Assembly: GCF_005503145.1 (NCBI RefSeq)
Contig: NZ_SCNV01000030.1
Location: 37,758-101,757 of the forward strand
Reading direction: 5' to 3'
Source: Burkholderia sp. 4M9327F10
Lineage (GTDB): Bacteria; Pseudomonadota; Gammaproteobacteria; Burkholderiales; Burkholderiaceae
Length of the DNA stretch: 64,000 nt
The notes below the pieces were generated by a model. The model saw only the letters and a list, made by a program, of their open reading frames with translations. It had not been told where the DNA came from and searched no databases. Of the stretch, positions 18,958 to 27,831 are shown in pieces. The position numbers were made by a program, and so were the translations under genes. The first letter of the stretch is position 1. Each line of letters opens with the position of its first letter.

Positions 18958-19833
18958 ATGAACAACGCTTCCATTACCTACCGGGTCGGCGACGCCACCA
19001 TCACCCGCGTCGACGAGACCGCGTTCGCACTCGCGCCCGACGTCCTGTTCCCCGACTGGAACGCCGCCGATGGCCGTGCGCTCGAAGAACACCTGGCCAC
19101 CGCCAGCCTGGATCTCGTAAACCGGCGCGTGCCGCTGAAAACGCATTTATGGGTCGTGCAGATCGACGGCCTGACAGTCGTTGTCGATACCGCAATCGGC
19201 AACGGTAAAAAGCGCCCGTTCAGCGCGCTGTTCGACCGGCTCGACAACCCGGTGCTCGAACGTTTCGAAGCCGCGGGCTTCTGGCGCGAGCAGATCGACT
19301 ATGTGCTGCTCACCCATCTGCACGTCGATCACGTCGGATGGAATACACATTGGCAGGACGACCGGTGGGCGCCGGTGTTCCCCAACGCTACCTATGTATT
19401 CAGCCAGCGCGAGCGCGATTACTTCGCCACGCCGGCCGGTGAAGCGCGGCGCATGGTGTTCGAGGACAGCGTGCTGCCCGTCATCGAGGCGCAGCAGGCT
19501 CGTGTTGTGGCGGACGTGGAAGAGGAAATCGCCGAGGGCATCCGGTTTCTTCCATCACCGGGCCATAGCATCGGGCACATGGCGATCGAGATTCGCTCGC
19601 GTGGGGAAACCGCGCTGTTCTCCGGCGACGTGATGCATAGCCCGCTGCAAGTCTATCGCCCGCAATGGAGTTCGATGTTCTGCCTCGACCCGGCGCTGGC
19701 GCGCACCTCGCGAACGTGGCTGCTTGAGCGCGCGGCGAGAACCGGTGCGACGGTGTTCGCCGCGCACTTTCCGGAAACCTCCGCGGGGACGGTGCACGAG
19801 CGCGCGAGCGGCTTCGAATGGCGGTATTCGTGA
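18958..19833 (+). CDS. Metallo-beta-lactamase fold hydrolase
   Basis: A 291-residue metallo-beta-lactamase-fold protein with the zinc motif HLHVDHVG at residues 120-127, a further ligand His in GHSIGHM, and SGDVMHSP supplying the bridging Asp. Many such proteins near catabolic transporters are lactonases or esterases, and N-acyl homoserine lactonases belong to the same fold. The start at 18958 directly follows the MFS stop by 37 bp and is chosen over the earlier in-frame start at 18823, which would overlap the MFS gene by about 100 bp. Function within the cluster is inferred only. Confidence 0.83.
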   Translation: MNNASITYRVGDATITRVDETAFALAPDVLFPDWNAADGRALEEHLATASLDLVNRRVPLKTHLWVVQIDGLTVVVDTAIGNGKKRPFSALFDRLDNPVLERFEAAGFWREQIDYVLLTHLHVDHVGWNTHWQDDRWAPVFPNATYVFSQRERDYFATPAGEARRMVFEDSVLPVIEAQQARVVADVEEEIAEGIRFLPSPGHSIGHMAIEIRSRGETALFSGDVMHSPLQVYRPQWSSMFCLDPALARTSRTWLLERAARTGATVFAAHFPETSAGTVHERASGFEWRYS

Positions 19834-19892
19834 CAAACACCGAGCGGCATTTTTCGGTAAAGCGGCCTCTACTCTTCTGGCGCAACCGAAGT

Positions 19893-21140
19893 CTATTGAA
19901 GCCTGTTTGACGGCATACCCTTGCCGGCCTCCTTCATGCTCACCTTGTTCACCAACAGCACAGCTGCTGTATTTCCGAAAAGATTGATAGCGGTCCGCCC
20001 CATGTCCATGAAAACATCGACGCCGGCAATGATCGCGATCGCCTCCACCGGCATGCCGATCGCGGTGAGTACCGTTGCCATCGCAACCAGGCTGCCCGAA
20101 GGAACATTGGCAATTCCCTTACTGGCAACAACGGTCGTGACAAGCACGGTCCACAAGGCCGCTGGCGATAAGTGCATGCCATAGGCATCCGCAAGGAAAG
20201 TTGTGGCCAGCGCAATGTACATCGCCGATCCATCCATATTGAAGCTATAGCCAAGGGGCAAAACGACGGCACTGATCCGGGTAGGAACACCCAGTTTCTC
20301 AAGACTTTCCATGTGCGAGGGAAATGCCACTTCAGAAGACCGGGACACAAACGCAAGCGCAACTGGCTCCATCACCCTTCGTAAAACCGCGAACGGGTTG
20401 TACCCGATCGCCAGCATGACGAGACAAAAGATGACCACGAGGATCAGCAACGCGAAGTACATTGTTCCCACCAGCTTCAGAAGCCCTAAGAGCACGCTGG
20501 TTCCTTGCGATGCGAATACCCACGACATGATCCCGAATACCGCGACGGGCGTCAGTGCCGTGATCCAGCCTGTCATGCGGAAAATAGCCGATAGAAGTGC
20601 TTCCATAAACCCGATTACGCGTTCCGCGCCAGTTCCGACACCCGCCAGAGCAATGCCGAGCAGGATGGCAAAGACAAGCGTAGGGAGAACCTTCTGGTTT
20701 GCCATGGCTGCAAACAGGTTCGAGGGAATCAGGTCAAGAAGGTAGTGAACCCAGTCGAACGATGTCGCGAGGTTTGGCGGTACGCTCCCGGTTGGCGCCA
20801 GCCCCGCACCTTCCCCCATATGAAAAATCTGATGTATAGCCAGCGCCACCGCGATAGAGACGATAGTCGCAACGAGAAACCACAGCGCGGCAACGCCGGC
20901 CACGCGTCCGAGCTGACGCATGTCACTGCCCATGCGATAGGCTCCCAGCGTGACCGACGAGAAAACAAGTGGAATCACGACCATCTTTATTGCTTCTATG
21001 AAGAGCAGGCCTAGCGGATTCAGCAATTTGGCGAACTCCGGCCACTTAAGGCCAACCAGCGCACCGAGCAGCAACGCAAGAACTGTTTGCAGAGGCAACG
21101 AGGATGCGCCTTTGCGTAGCCCAACCGTAATTGCACTCAT
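19893..21140 (-). CDS. Dicarboxylate/amino acid:cation symporter (DAACS family)
   Basis: A 415-residue inner-membrane symporter of the DctA/GltP family with about eight helices and two re-entrant loops. Signature segments: PIGYSFN-type (here LPLGYSFNMDGSAMY) and the substrate/cation site DVFMDMGRTAINLFGN. It takes up C4-dicarboxylates or acidic amino acids in known cases. It is the last gene of a minus-strand set of GntR, GH88 and DapA-like genes, so an acidic sugar derivative is a plausible substrate here. A 119-bp gap precedes it. Confidence 0.88.
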   Translation of the reverse strand: MSAITVGLRKGASSLPLQTVLALLLGALVGLKWPEFAKLLNPLGLLFIEAIKMVVIPLVFSSVTLGAYRMGSDMRQLGRVAGVAALWFLVATIVSIAVALAIHQIFHMGEGAGLAPTGSVPPNLATSFDWVHYLLDLIPSNLFAAMANQKVLPTLVFAILLGIALAGVGTGAERVIGFMEALLSAIFRMTGWITALTPVAVFGIMSWVFASQGTSVLLGLLKLVGTMYFALLILVVIFCLVMLAIGYNPFAVLRRVMEPVALAFVSRSSEVAFPSHMESLEKLGVPTRISAVVLPLGYSFNMDGSAMYIALATTFLADAYGMHLSPAALWTVLVTTVVASKGIANVPSGSLVAMATVLTAIGMPVEAIAIIAGVDVFMDMGRTAINLFGNTAAVLLVNKVSMKEAGKGMPSNRLQ

Positions 21141-21259
21141 GGTGACCCTCCTTACATCCAGTATGATTCGTAATACTGATTAATTTGACCCCGATGCCGG
21201 AAAATTGAAGCCAGAATTTCCTGCACGGGGACCGGTCACCCCCAGGACGGACGCCGAAC

Positions 21260-22150
21260 TTACCCCACCAGGCTTCCGATCAGCTCCAGCGCCGCTTCCG
21301 CGCGTTCGAGATTGTCAACTTCTGCGCCTTGCAAAGGTGCACGCGCGACCCCCACCGGATACCCCACAAACTCCATGGCGTCCTTTAATGGGCCGGGGTG
21401 GTTAGCGGTGTATAACGCGTTGACGAGCGGCAGCAACGCGTAATGCGCTTCGCGCGCTGTGTCGATATCGCCCTGCTTTACCGCGTCAAAGAGCTTGCGG
21501 TGCAACGCTGGAACCAGATTGGACGTCATGAAAATTCCACCTGGGCTTCCCAGCAGGAAGGTCGGAAAACCAAGATCGTCATCCCCGGACAGGATGGCAA
21601 TGCGATCACCAATGGCCTTGATTTTTGCGGAGACGATGGCGAGGTCGCGCTCGCACTCCTTTAGCGCAACGATGGACTCAATGGTCGCGAGTTTCTCAAG
21701 AATCGGAATATCGAGGTTAAGGCCAGTACGGCCGGTGTTGTTATAGGCGACGATCGGCAGCGATGTTGCATCTGCAACGCGTGCGAAATGTTCGTAGACG
21801 CCGGCTGGACTCGCCTTGATGTAGTAGGACGGCAGCACCAGCACCGCACTCGCGCCCGCTTTCTCCGCGTAACGCACCGTGTCCTGAACCTCGCGGGTCC
21901 CCGGAGCCAGTGCGCCGGCCAGCACCGGCACACGGTTGGCAGCCTGGTCAATGGCGACCTCAATGACGCGTTGGCGTTCGGACGGCGTCAAACTGACGAA
22001 TTCGCCGCTGCCCCCGACAACCAGCAGACCGTGTATGCCCGATTCGATCTGAAAATCGACGATCTTGCGAAACGACGGTTCATCAAACTCGTCATTGCGG
22101 GTAAATGGCGTAACGATGGCGGTATAGATGCCATCCGGTGTGTATTTCAT
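21260..22150 (-). CDS. Dihydrodipicolinate synthase (DapA) family aldolase/dehydratase
   Basis: A 296-residue TIM-barrel class I aldolase of the DapA family. The Schiff-base lysine is Lys164 in IVALKECERD and the catalytic Tyr136 is in AYNNTGRTG; GGSGEFVSLTPSER replaces the GTTGE of lysine-biosynthetic DapA. This difference and the location after a GH88 gene suggest a catabolic keto-acid aldolase or dehydratase (2-keto-3-deoxy-gluconate aldolase, or the 5-keto-4-deoxyglucarate dehydratase type) rather than lysine biosynthesis. The exact reaction cannot be read from the sequence. Confidence 0.85.
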   Translation of the reverse strand: MKYTPDGIYTAIVTPFTRNDEFDEPSFRKIVDFQIESGIHGLLVVGGSGEFVSLTPSERQRVIEVAIDQAANRVPVLAGALAPGTREVQDTVRYAEKAGASAVLVLPSYYIKASPAGVYEHFARVADATSLPIVAYNNTGRTGLNLDIPILEKLATIESIVALKECERDLAIVSAKIKAIGDRIAILSGDDDLGFPTFLLGSPGGIFMTSNLVPALHRKLFDAVKQGDIDTAREAHYALLPLVNALYTANHPGPLKDAMEFVGYPVGVARAPLQGAEVDNLERAEAALELIGSLVG

Positions 22151-22203
22151 GACTTCCTCTCTAGCATGCCCGACACTCTGACGATCGGGCTGGTTGGCGG
22201 CTA

Positions 22204-23382
22204 TCAGCGGCTATTCGCAAGTGACAGCACGGAAAGGTCTTGCGATAGCTCGCGAAACAGGCACTCGGCGATCCAATAGTTGCCGTAGGGCATGATGTCC
22301 TCCTGCGGGAATCTGCCCAACCTCGGCTTCCCAGGCTCGACATGTCGCATGCGCCCCCATGTACCGTGAAGTACGGTTCCGCTATCAGTGACGAAGTTGT
22401 CAAGAAGCACCGCTAGCGTGTTGCGGGCCACGTTCCGATAGCGTTCGGCTCGCTCCTCACGCCATTGCGCGAGTCGCAGGAGCTGCGCTGTCCCGATCAA
22501 TGCAGCACACGAATCGTAGGGGAGCTGATTGCGGTCGGGATCGTGATAGTCATAGCGCGGCACCCATCCTTCGGGGGCGTTATCGACGTACCAGTCAGCC
22601 GCGCGAGTCGCCGCCTCCAGATAACGCTCTTCGCGGCTGGCCTCGTAGCCGTGCGCATATCCGAGCATCGCCCACGCCTGCCCGCGCGCCCACACGCTCT
22701 CGTTGTTCCAGCCCTGCAGACTAAAGCGGCCCGTCACCTTCCGCGTCTCCGGGTCAAGCGAGGCTGCGTGACATGCGGATCCATCCGGCCTGACCAGACC
22801 CACATCAAGAACAGTGTCGAGGTGACGATACGGCAGCACGGCGCGGCTCTGATCCCATTGAGACGCCCAAAGCATGGACGGAAGATTGAGACCGGTGTCG
22901 ATGACGATACGATCTGCACCCGCAATCTGCAGAAACGCATTGGCCTTTCTGTCAAAGATGTTGGCAAAATTCTGGCCGCCCGCACACACCCATAGCTTCA
23001 GTTTCTCCTGCCCCGTGAGCAGATAGCCGAACGTCAGCGCGTAGTACATGTCGATGCCGGTAGACGAGAAGACGGTCGGATAGCGCGCCAATACCGGACC
23101 GATCCGCTCGGTGATCTGCATTGCGGCATCACCGTATTTCTGCTCGCGCGTCAGCGCAAACAGTAGCCACAGGCGCCCGGCGAGAAATCCCGCCCATTGA
23201 AAATTCGCCCAGCTATCCCACACGTATTCGCTATCCCAGCTGTACCCTCCGGTCATATAGTTCAATCGCGGGACACCGGGCGAATTTCTCTGCTCTTTAC
23301 ATAGAGCATCGGCGCCAGTGCAAAGCTTCGCGAGTCCTTGCTGCAGGAGTTGACGATATTGACTGTCGTTAGTTGTACTCAT
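22204..23382 (-). CDS. Glycoside hydrolase family 88 unsaturated glucuronyl hydrolase
   Basis: A 392-residue (alpha/alpha)6-barrel protein of family GH88, which hydrates the 4,5 double bond of unsaturated uronic acids left by polysaccharide lyases and so releases the sugar below. It has the SWDSEYVWDSWANFQWAGF region and the WARGQAWAMLGYAHGY motif typical of the family, plus LPYDSCAALI near the C-terminal active site. No signal peptide is seen, so it is cytoplasmic and acts on imported oligosaccharides. It lies between the GntR gene (56 bp upstream) and the DapA-like gene (53 bp downstream). Confidence 0.88.
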   Translation of the reverse strand: MSTTNDSQYRQLLQQGLAKLCTGADALCKEQRNSPGVPRLNYMTGGYSWDSEYVWDSWANFQWAGFLAGRLWLLFALTREQKYGDAAMQITERIGPVLARYPTVFSSTGIDMYYALTFGYLLTGQEKLKLWVCAGGQNFANIFDRKANAFLQIAGADRIVIDTGLNLPSMLWASQWDQSRAVLPYRHLDTVLDVGLVRPDGSACHAASLDPETRKVTGRFSLQGWNNESVWARGQAWAMLGYAHGYEASREERYLEAATRAADWYVDNAPEGWVPRYDYHDPDRNQLPYDSCAALIGTAQLLRLAQWREERAERYRNVARNTLAVLLDNFVTDSGTVLHGTWGRMRHVEPGKPRLGRFPQEDIMPYGNYWIAECLFRELSQDLSVLSLANSR

Positions 23383-23438
23383 TTTCCTGACGCCTCTGAT
23401 ACATGATGGGGTTCATGAACTGAAAAAGCTCCGTTAAA

Positions 23439-24113
23439 TCATGACTTGCCGGATTGATACACGATTCGCTCGAGAGCGCCGCGCACGTGAGCGGAAGCCA
23501 GCGACTCAGCAAGCTGTACATCGCGCCGCTCAATCGCATCGATGATTGCCAGATGCTCTTTATGGATTTCCTCCGCGCGGCGCCGCGTAACCGTAGCGAT
23601 ACCGGCCCTCATGACGAGCTGGATCTTGTTGCACAGATTCTGCAGCAGCAGGTTGAGCTCGTCCGACGCCGCCACCTCGGCGATAGCCATGTGAAAGGCA
23701 ATTCCCGGCACGACTGCATCAAGATTGCCGCCGTCTTCAATCGCAATCGTATGCAGATTCAACGCTTCCGCGTTCGCGCGCAGGTCCGCGATGAGCTGCA
23801 CCGTTGCTTTCTCAGCCGCCCAGCGCGCCGCAATGCCTTCCAGGGCGGCACGAATCGTATAGATCTGCCGGATCTCCTCTGCCGAAGGCTTGCGGACCGT
23901 GACCGCCTTGTTGAGCCTGCCAACGACAAGGCCCTCGTTTTCCAGCGTGATCAGCGCCTCGCGAATCGGCGAACGGCTCATCGAAAGCTGCTCGGAAAGC
24001 GTCTTTTCGTAGATGGGCTCGCCAGGCTTCAGTGAACCGTCGAGAATCGCGTTCCGCAAGATATCTGCGACCGTGCTGCCAAGCGCGGCGCGTGAAGGGG
24101 GTGCAAAAGACAT
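23439..24113 (-). CDS. GntR family regulator (FadR/FCD subfamily)
   Basis: A 224-residue regulator with an N-terminal winged helix-turn-helix (about residues 10-70, with EKTLSEQLSMSRSPIREALITLENEGLV) and a C-terminal helical FCD ligand-binding domain (about 80-215), which in known members binds small acids, often through a metal ion. The start at 24113 is set by GGAGA upstream; the frame is open to 24149. It is first in the minus-strand uronate-type operon. Two copies of TGTCGACA lie 22-50 bp upstream of its start, so autoregulation is likely. Confidence 0.9.
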   Translation of the reverse strand: MSFAPPSRAALGSTVADILRNAILDGSLKPGEPIYEKTLSEQLSMSRSPIREALITLENEGLVVGRLNKAVTVRKPSAEEIRQIYTIRAALEGIAARWAAEKATVQLIADLRANAEALNLHTIAIEDGGNLDAVVPGIAFHMAIAEVAASDELNLLLQNLCNKIQLVMRAGIATVTRRRAEEIHKEHLAIIDAIERRDVQLAESLASAHVRGALERIVYQSGKS

Positions 24114-24134
24114 TTTTCTCCAGTTGCCTGTCTC

Positions 24135-24165
24135 GTGTCGACACTTCATAAATTATGTCGACACT
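24135..24165. promoter_or_regulatory. Paired TGTCGACA operators upstream of the GntR gene
   Basis: TGTCGACACT occurs twice, at 24136-24145 and 24156-24165, exactly 20 bp apart (about two helical turns). The first copy extends to the perfect 10-bp palindrome GTGTCGACAC. Both lie just before the GntR start, where the operon promoter must be. A half-match TGTCGATA occurs at 24185. Binding by this GntR protein is inferred. Confidence 0.65.
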
Positions 24166-24473
24166 AAGGTCGAGTCAAGCCCAATGTCGATAAACCGAGT
24201 AAACCCTGGTCTACGAGACCTTCCGCTTGAAGAGCCCATATAAACGGCCAACAAAGACATAAATTGCAAAGACTTCGCACACGGCCAGGCGTTAAGTGCG
24301 GTAGCACACAGAAGCTCGCAATTTGCGGACGTACCGTGTTGCAACAACGATTGAGCGGCGCCTCAGCTCAACGTCTCCCGCTATACAAGCCGCACAGGGG
24401 CGATGATGGATCCGGACGACTTGCAATACCGCGCACGAACGAGGTACGCAGCCTCCCGGGCGCAAGCTGAATC
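24166..24473. other. Intergenic region between divergent GntR and glycosyltransferase genes
   Basis: About 300 bp without a credible gene. It must hold promoters for both directions. I see no terminator or repeat beyond the TGTCGATA half-match. Confidence 0.4.
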
Positions 24474-25628
24474 GTGAACACGCCGATCGATTCCCTGCAG
24501 GTCGGCATGCGCCGCCCACTGGCGCGGCCCGATGGTCTTGAGCGGATGCTCCAGACCCTGGCCGCGGCGTTGCCTCGCCAGGGCGTCAACGTGCGCGACC
24601 CAGGCGCCGCCACGCCGGCCTCGCTCGCCTCATCCAGCACGGTGCTGCAGACCTTGGCCAATGCGCCCGCCAGTTTCGCGCGGCTGCTGCGGCGCACCTC
24701 CGCACAGCCCGGCACGCTCGAACCCGAGCGCAAACCCGATGTGGTCGCGCTGCACTTCGCGCCGCAGGCCGCGCCGATCATCGGCAAATTCGGCAAGGTG
24801 CCGCGCGTCGTTCACTTTCATGGCTCGTGGGTCGACGAACACCGCACCGACCGCGGCGCCGCTTTAGTCGGCCCCTTGCGCTATGGTCTCGAGCGAATGG
24901 TGTATCACGGCGGCACACGCCATATCGTGCTGTCGCGCGAGTCGGGCGATGTTCTGCATATGCGCTACCGCGTCCCGGAGGAGCGGATTCGCGTGGTGCC
25001 CGGATGCGTCGATACCTCGCGCTTCGCTCTGCGCGTCACCAGGAAGCAGGCGCGCAAGCGTCTCGCGATACCGCAAGACCGGCCGGTGCTGCTGTGCGCA
25101 CGGCCGCTTATCCCAGGCATGGGGCTCGACGATCTGATCGACGCGATCTTCATGGTCAAGCTGGCGGTGCCCGACGTGTTTCTGGTTATCGTCGGCACCG
25201 GGCCGGAGCAGGAGTTGCTGTACGCCCGCATCGTCGCACGCAATCTGGAGGACCAGGTGCGGCTTGCGGGCTTCGTCTCCGACGATGCGTTACCGCAGTA
25301 CTACCGCGCCGCCGATCTGACGATCGTGCCCACCGTCGTCATGAAAGACTGCGGGCTGACCGCGATCGAATCGCTCGCCACCGGCACTCCGGTTCTGGTC
25401 ACGGCCGAAGGTGGCTCGGCCGAGGCGGTGGCGCCGCTATCGGATCATCTCGTGATCGCGTCCGGCGGCTACCGGGAGCTCGGCAGCGGCATTGCCGATG
25501 CACTGCTCGGCGTGCGCGTGATGCCGAGCGCCGACGCTTGCCGCCGTTACGCGCGCAAACATTTCGATCATTCGGTGGTCGCAGCGCAGATCGCCGACGT
25601 CTACCGCGATGCGATAGAGACGTACTGA
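24474..25628 (+). CDS. Glycosyltransferase family 4-like protein, atypical active-site motif
   Basis: A 384-residue GT-B fold glycosyltransferase related to GT4. Seen: HFHGSWVDEHR in the N-terminal domain, VVPGCVDTSRF before the C-terminal domain, and GTGPEQELL and YYRAADLTIVPT in it. The usual E-x7-E motif reads K-DCGLTAI-E, so the first Glu is a Lys, and the Gly-rich N-terminal acceptor loop is poorly formed. An in-frame stop at 24468-24470 forces a start at or after the GTG at 24474; no clear ribosome binding site was seen. It is not near other envelope genes. It may act on an unusual substrate or be impaired. Confidence 0.75.
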   Translation: MNTPIDSLQVGMRRPLARPDGLERMLQTLAAALPRQGVNVRDPGAATPASLASSSTVLQTLANAPASFARLLRRTSAQPGTLEPERKPDVVALHFAPQAAPIIGKFGKVPRVVHFHGSWVDEHRTDRGAALVGPLRYGLERMVYHGGTRHIVLSRESGDVLHMRYRVPEERIRVVPGCVDTSRFALRVTRKQARKRLAIPQDRPVLLCARPLIPGMGLDDLIDAIFMVKLAVPDVFLVIVGTGPEQELLYARIVARNLEDQVRLAGFVSDDALPQYYRAADLTIVPTVVMKDCGLTAIESLATGTPVLVTAEGGSAEAVAPLSDHLVIASGGYRELGSGIADALLGVRVMPSADACRRYARKHFDHSVVAAQIADVYRDAIETY

Positions 25629-25833
25629 ATCGCACGGCAATTCGCCATTCACATTTCTTAAGGAAAACTTAAATCGTCATATCGACGATGCTTGAACACG
25701 CCTCCACGTTTCTTGAGAAGCGTATGTATCCGCCGTTACGTTTTGTCACCAGAACAGCGTCAACTCCTGTGATCCGGCTAGCGTTAAACCGGCAGCGCTG
25801 AACCTTTTCAGCCGCCACACAAGGAGTTAAATC

Positions 25834-26247
25834 ATGAAGAAGATTTTCGCTGCTCTCGCTTCTGCCCTGCTCGTTTCGACGGCCTTCGCACAGACTGCTG
25901 CACCCACTGCTGCACCGGCGACGTCAGGCGATCAACAAACTCAAGCGGCTGGCCAGGCCAACCTCAAGGCTGGCGGCGCCACTTCCACCGACGCAGCGAA
26001 GACCGACGCAACGGCCAAGCAAGCCAGCACGGGTGCTGAGAAAACCGAGGCCAAAGTCAAGGCCAAGAAGACCGCGAGCGGAACGTCCCACGTACAAAAG
26101 GCCAAGGCTCAAAAGGTCAGCAAGAAGAAGCACGCCGCCGTTGCCAGCGCTGAAAAGACCAAAGCAAGCGGGGAAGCCGGCAAGGAGGCCAGCACCGCGC
26201 CGGTCAAGACCGACGGCGCAAAGACCGACACCACCCAGACCAACTAA
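25834..26247 (+). CDS. Secreted low-complexity Lys/Ala/Thr-rich protein
   Basis: A 137-residue protein with a clear signal peptide (MKKIFAALASALLVSTAFA) followed by a region made almost only of Ala, Thr, Lys, Gln, Ser and Gly, with a very basic centre (VQKAKAQKVSKKKHAA). No known domain. The strong AAGGAG ribosome binding site eight bases before the ATG and a good terminator after it suggest high expression. Such proteins are common in Burkholderia-group genomes but uncharacterised; a periplasmic charge buffer or surface role would be speculation. Confidence 0.75.
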   Translation: MKKIFAALASALLVSTAFAQTAAPTAAPATSGDQQTQAAGQANLKAGGATSTDAAKTDATAKQASTGAEKTEAKVKAKKTASGTSHVQKAKAQKVSKKKHAAVASAEKTKASGEAGKEASTAPVKTDGAKTDTTQTN

Positions 26248-26313
26248 GGTGATCGGTTATCGACATAATCCGGCCACGGGGTCTTAACAGTCGAAGCCGA
26301 ATATGCCGTTGGG

Positions 26314-26343
26314 AAAGGCGAGTCTGCGGACTCGCCTTTTTTT
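26314..26343 (+). terminator. Rho-independent terminator
   Basis: An 11-bp perfect stem (AAAGGCGAGTC at 26314-26324 and GACTCGCCTTT at 26329-26339, loop TGCG) runs into a T-run ending near 26343. It ends the secreted-protein transcript and separates it from the convergent Crp/Fnr gene. Confidence 0.85.
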
Positions 26344-26366
26344 ATCTGCTTGCCATGCGAGCGGGC

Positions 26367-27089
26367 TTAAAGCGACGCACGTCTGGGTCCATCTGGATAG
26401 GCAAGCGCCATTAATTTATCGACGTCGGCTATTTCGATTTCCGCATACCGCAGTTGCAACGCACCCTGCGTTTCGAACTGCTTAAGAATCTGATTGATCG
26501 TTTGCCGCGACAATGCCAGCATCATCGCGAGATCTTCCTGTGGCACCTTCAACACGCGCCGCAACACACCCGGCTCGCCGAGGCCGCTCGCCATCAGCAG
26601 CAAGCGGCGTGCGACGCGCTGCGCCGCGGGCAATAACGCGGCCTCCTCGATCGCATCGAAAGCAAGACGCAGCTTTTGCGTGAGCAGCAGCCCGAACGGA
26701 TGCCAATACTGCGGCGTGCGTTCGAGCAGCGCCGCCAGTTCCGCGCGCGGAATATGAAACAGCACGGAGTCGCGCTCGGCGTAGGCGTCGTGCGTGCGCT
26801 CGCGGCCGTCGAACAAGGCAATCTCGCCGAACCAGTTGACCGGTTCAATCACGGCGAGCAGCGCCTCCTTGCCGGCAAGACTCGCCGCGCCAAACCGCAT
26901 GAGGCCATTGAGTACGCAATAGAGTCCGTCGTCGGGATCGCCGCGCATGAAGAGCCGCTCGCCTGCCTGCAAGCGCTCCACGCGGCCGAGTTCGATCAGT
27001 TGCGCCTGCAACGCCTCGGGCGCCGCACGAAACCACGCATTGCGTTCGAGCGCCGCGAGCGGGTCATTTGGGGACAAAGGCAAACTCAT
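26367..27089 (-). CDS. Crp/Fnr family transcriptional regulator
   Basis: A 240-residue regulator with an N-terminal cyclic-nucleotide-binding-type beta-barrel (about 15-130, with GERLFMRGDPDDGLYCVLNGLMRF and WFGEIALFDG) and a C-terminal winged helix (about 160-225, PQEDLAMMLALSRQTINQILKQFETQG). It lacks the N-terminal cysteine cluster of Fnr, so oxygen sensing through Fe-S is not expected. The start at 27089 gives the usual family N-terminus; an in-frame ATG at 27146 is possible. It diverges from the Mpo1-like gene with 104 bp between starts. Confidence 0.85.
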   Translation of the reverse strand: MSLPLSPNDPLAALERNAWFRAAPEALQAQLIELGRVERLQAGERLFMRGDPDDGLYCVLNGLMRFGAASLAGKEALLAVIEPVNWFGEIALFDGRERTHDAYAERDSVLFHIPRAELAALLERTPQYWHPFGLLLTQKLRLAFDAIEEAALLPAAQRVARRLLLMASGLGEPGVLRRVLKVPQEDLAMMLALSRQTINQILKQFETQGALQLRYAEIEIADVDKLMALAYPDGPRRASL

Positions 27090-27193
27090 AGGCTGGCACC
27101 GTGCTGAACTGGAGTACGGAGATTGTCGGCTACCCGAATGTTTCAAATCCGTTTGAGCGCGATTATGATGACTTTAATCGAGGAGCGGCACCC

Positions 27194-27742
27194 ATGAGAA
27201 CGCTGACCCAGCAATTGACCCAGTACGCGGCCTACCACCGCGACCGGCGCAACATCGCCACGCATTTTGTCGGCATTCCGATGATCGTGGTGGCGCTCGC
27301 GGTGCTGTTGAGCCGCCCTGCATGGACGATCGCCGCGCTGCCGTGGCCGCTTTCCCCGGCGTGGGTGCTGTTTGTGGGCGCTACGCTCTACTACCTTGTG
27401 CTCGATGTGCCGCTCGGCCTCATGATGGTGGTCTTCTCGGCAGTCTGCCTCGCCTGCGGCCAATGGCTCGCCGCACAATCCACAATCACCTGGCTGGCCT
27501 CTGGCATTGGCCTGTTCGTGGTCGGCTGGGTGTTTCAGTTTGTCGGCCACATGGCCTACGAGCATCGCAAGCCGGCCTTCGTCGACGATCTCGTCGGCTT
27601 TCTGATCGGCCCGCTGTTCGTGCTGGTCGAAATGTTATTCGGTTTTGGCTGGCGCCCTGCCCTGCGTGAAGCAATCGAAGCCGAAGTGGGGGCAACGCGG
27701 ATTACTCCGGATCGCGCGACGGCGGCGCATCACGGGCGCTGA
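27194..27742 (+). CDS. Mpo1-like (DUF962/YGL010w) membrane protein
   Basis: A 182-residue inner-membrane protein with about four helices and the family's conserved beginning TQYAAYHRDRRNIATHFVGIPMIV plus a later QFVGHMAYEHRKPAFVDDL motif containing the His residues. Yeast Mpo1 in this family is an iron-dependent dioxygenase in the alpha-oxidation of 2-hydroxy fatty acids; whether the bacterial member does the same is not shown here. The start at 27194 follows AGGAG. It is divergent from the Crp/Fnr gene. Confidence 0.85.
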   Translation: MRTLTQQLTQYAAYHRDRRNIATHFVGIPMIVVALAVLLSRPAWTIAALPWPLSPAWVLFVGATLYYLVLDVPLGLMMVVFSAVCLACGQWLAAQSTITWLASGIGLFVVGWVFQFVGHMAYEHRKPAFVDDLVGFLIGPLFVLVEMLFGFGWRPALREAIEAEVGATRITPDRATAAHHGR

Positions 27743-27831
27743 TGAGTCCAGCGCTGCAGGCAAGATCAACCGCACGAACCGTCCTCCACCGGCGTAAGCC
27801 TTGGCCGGCGCGATAGCGAGGTTCGTGCGCT

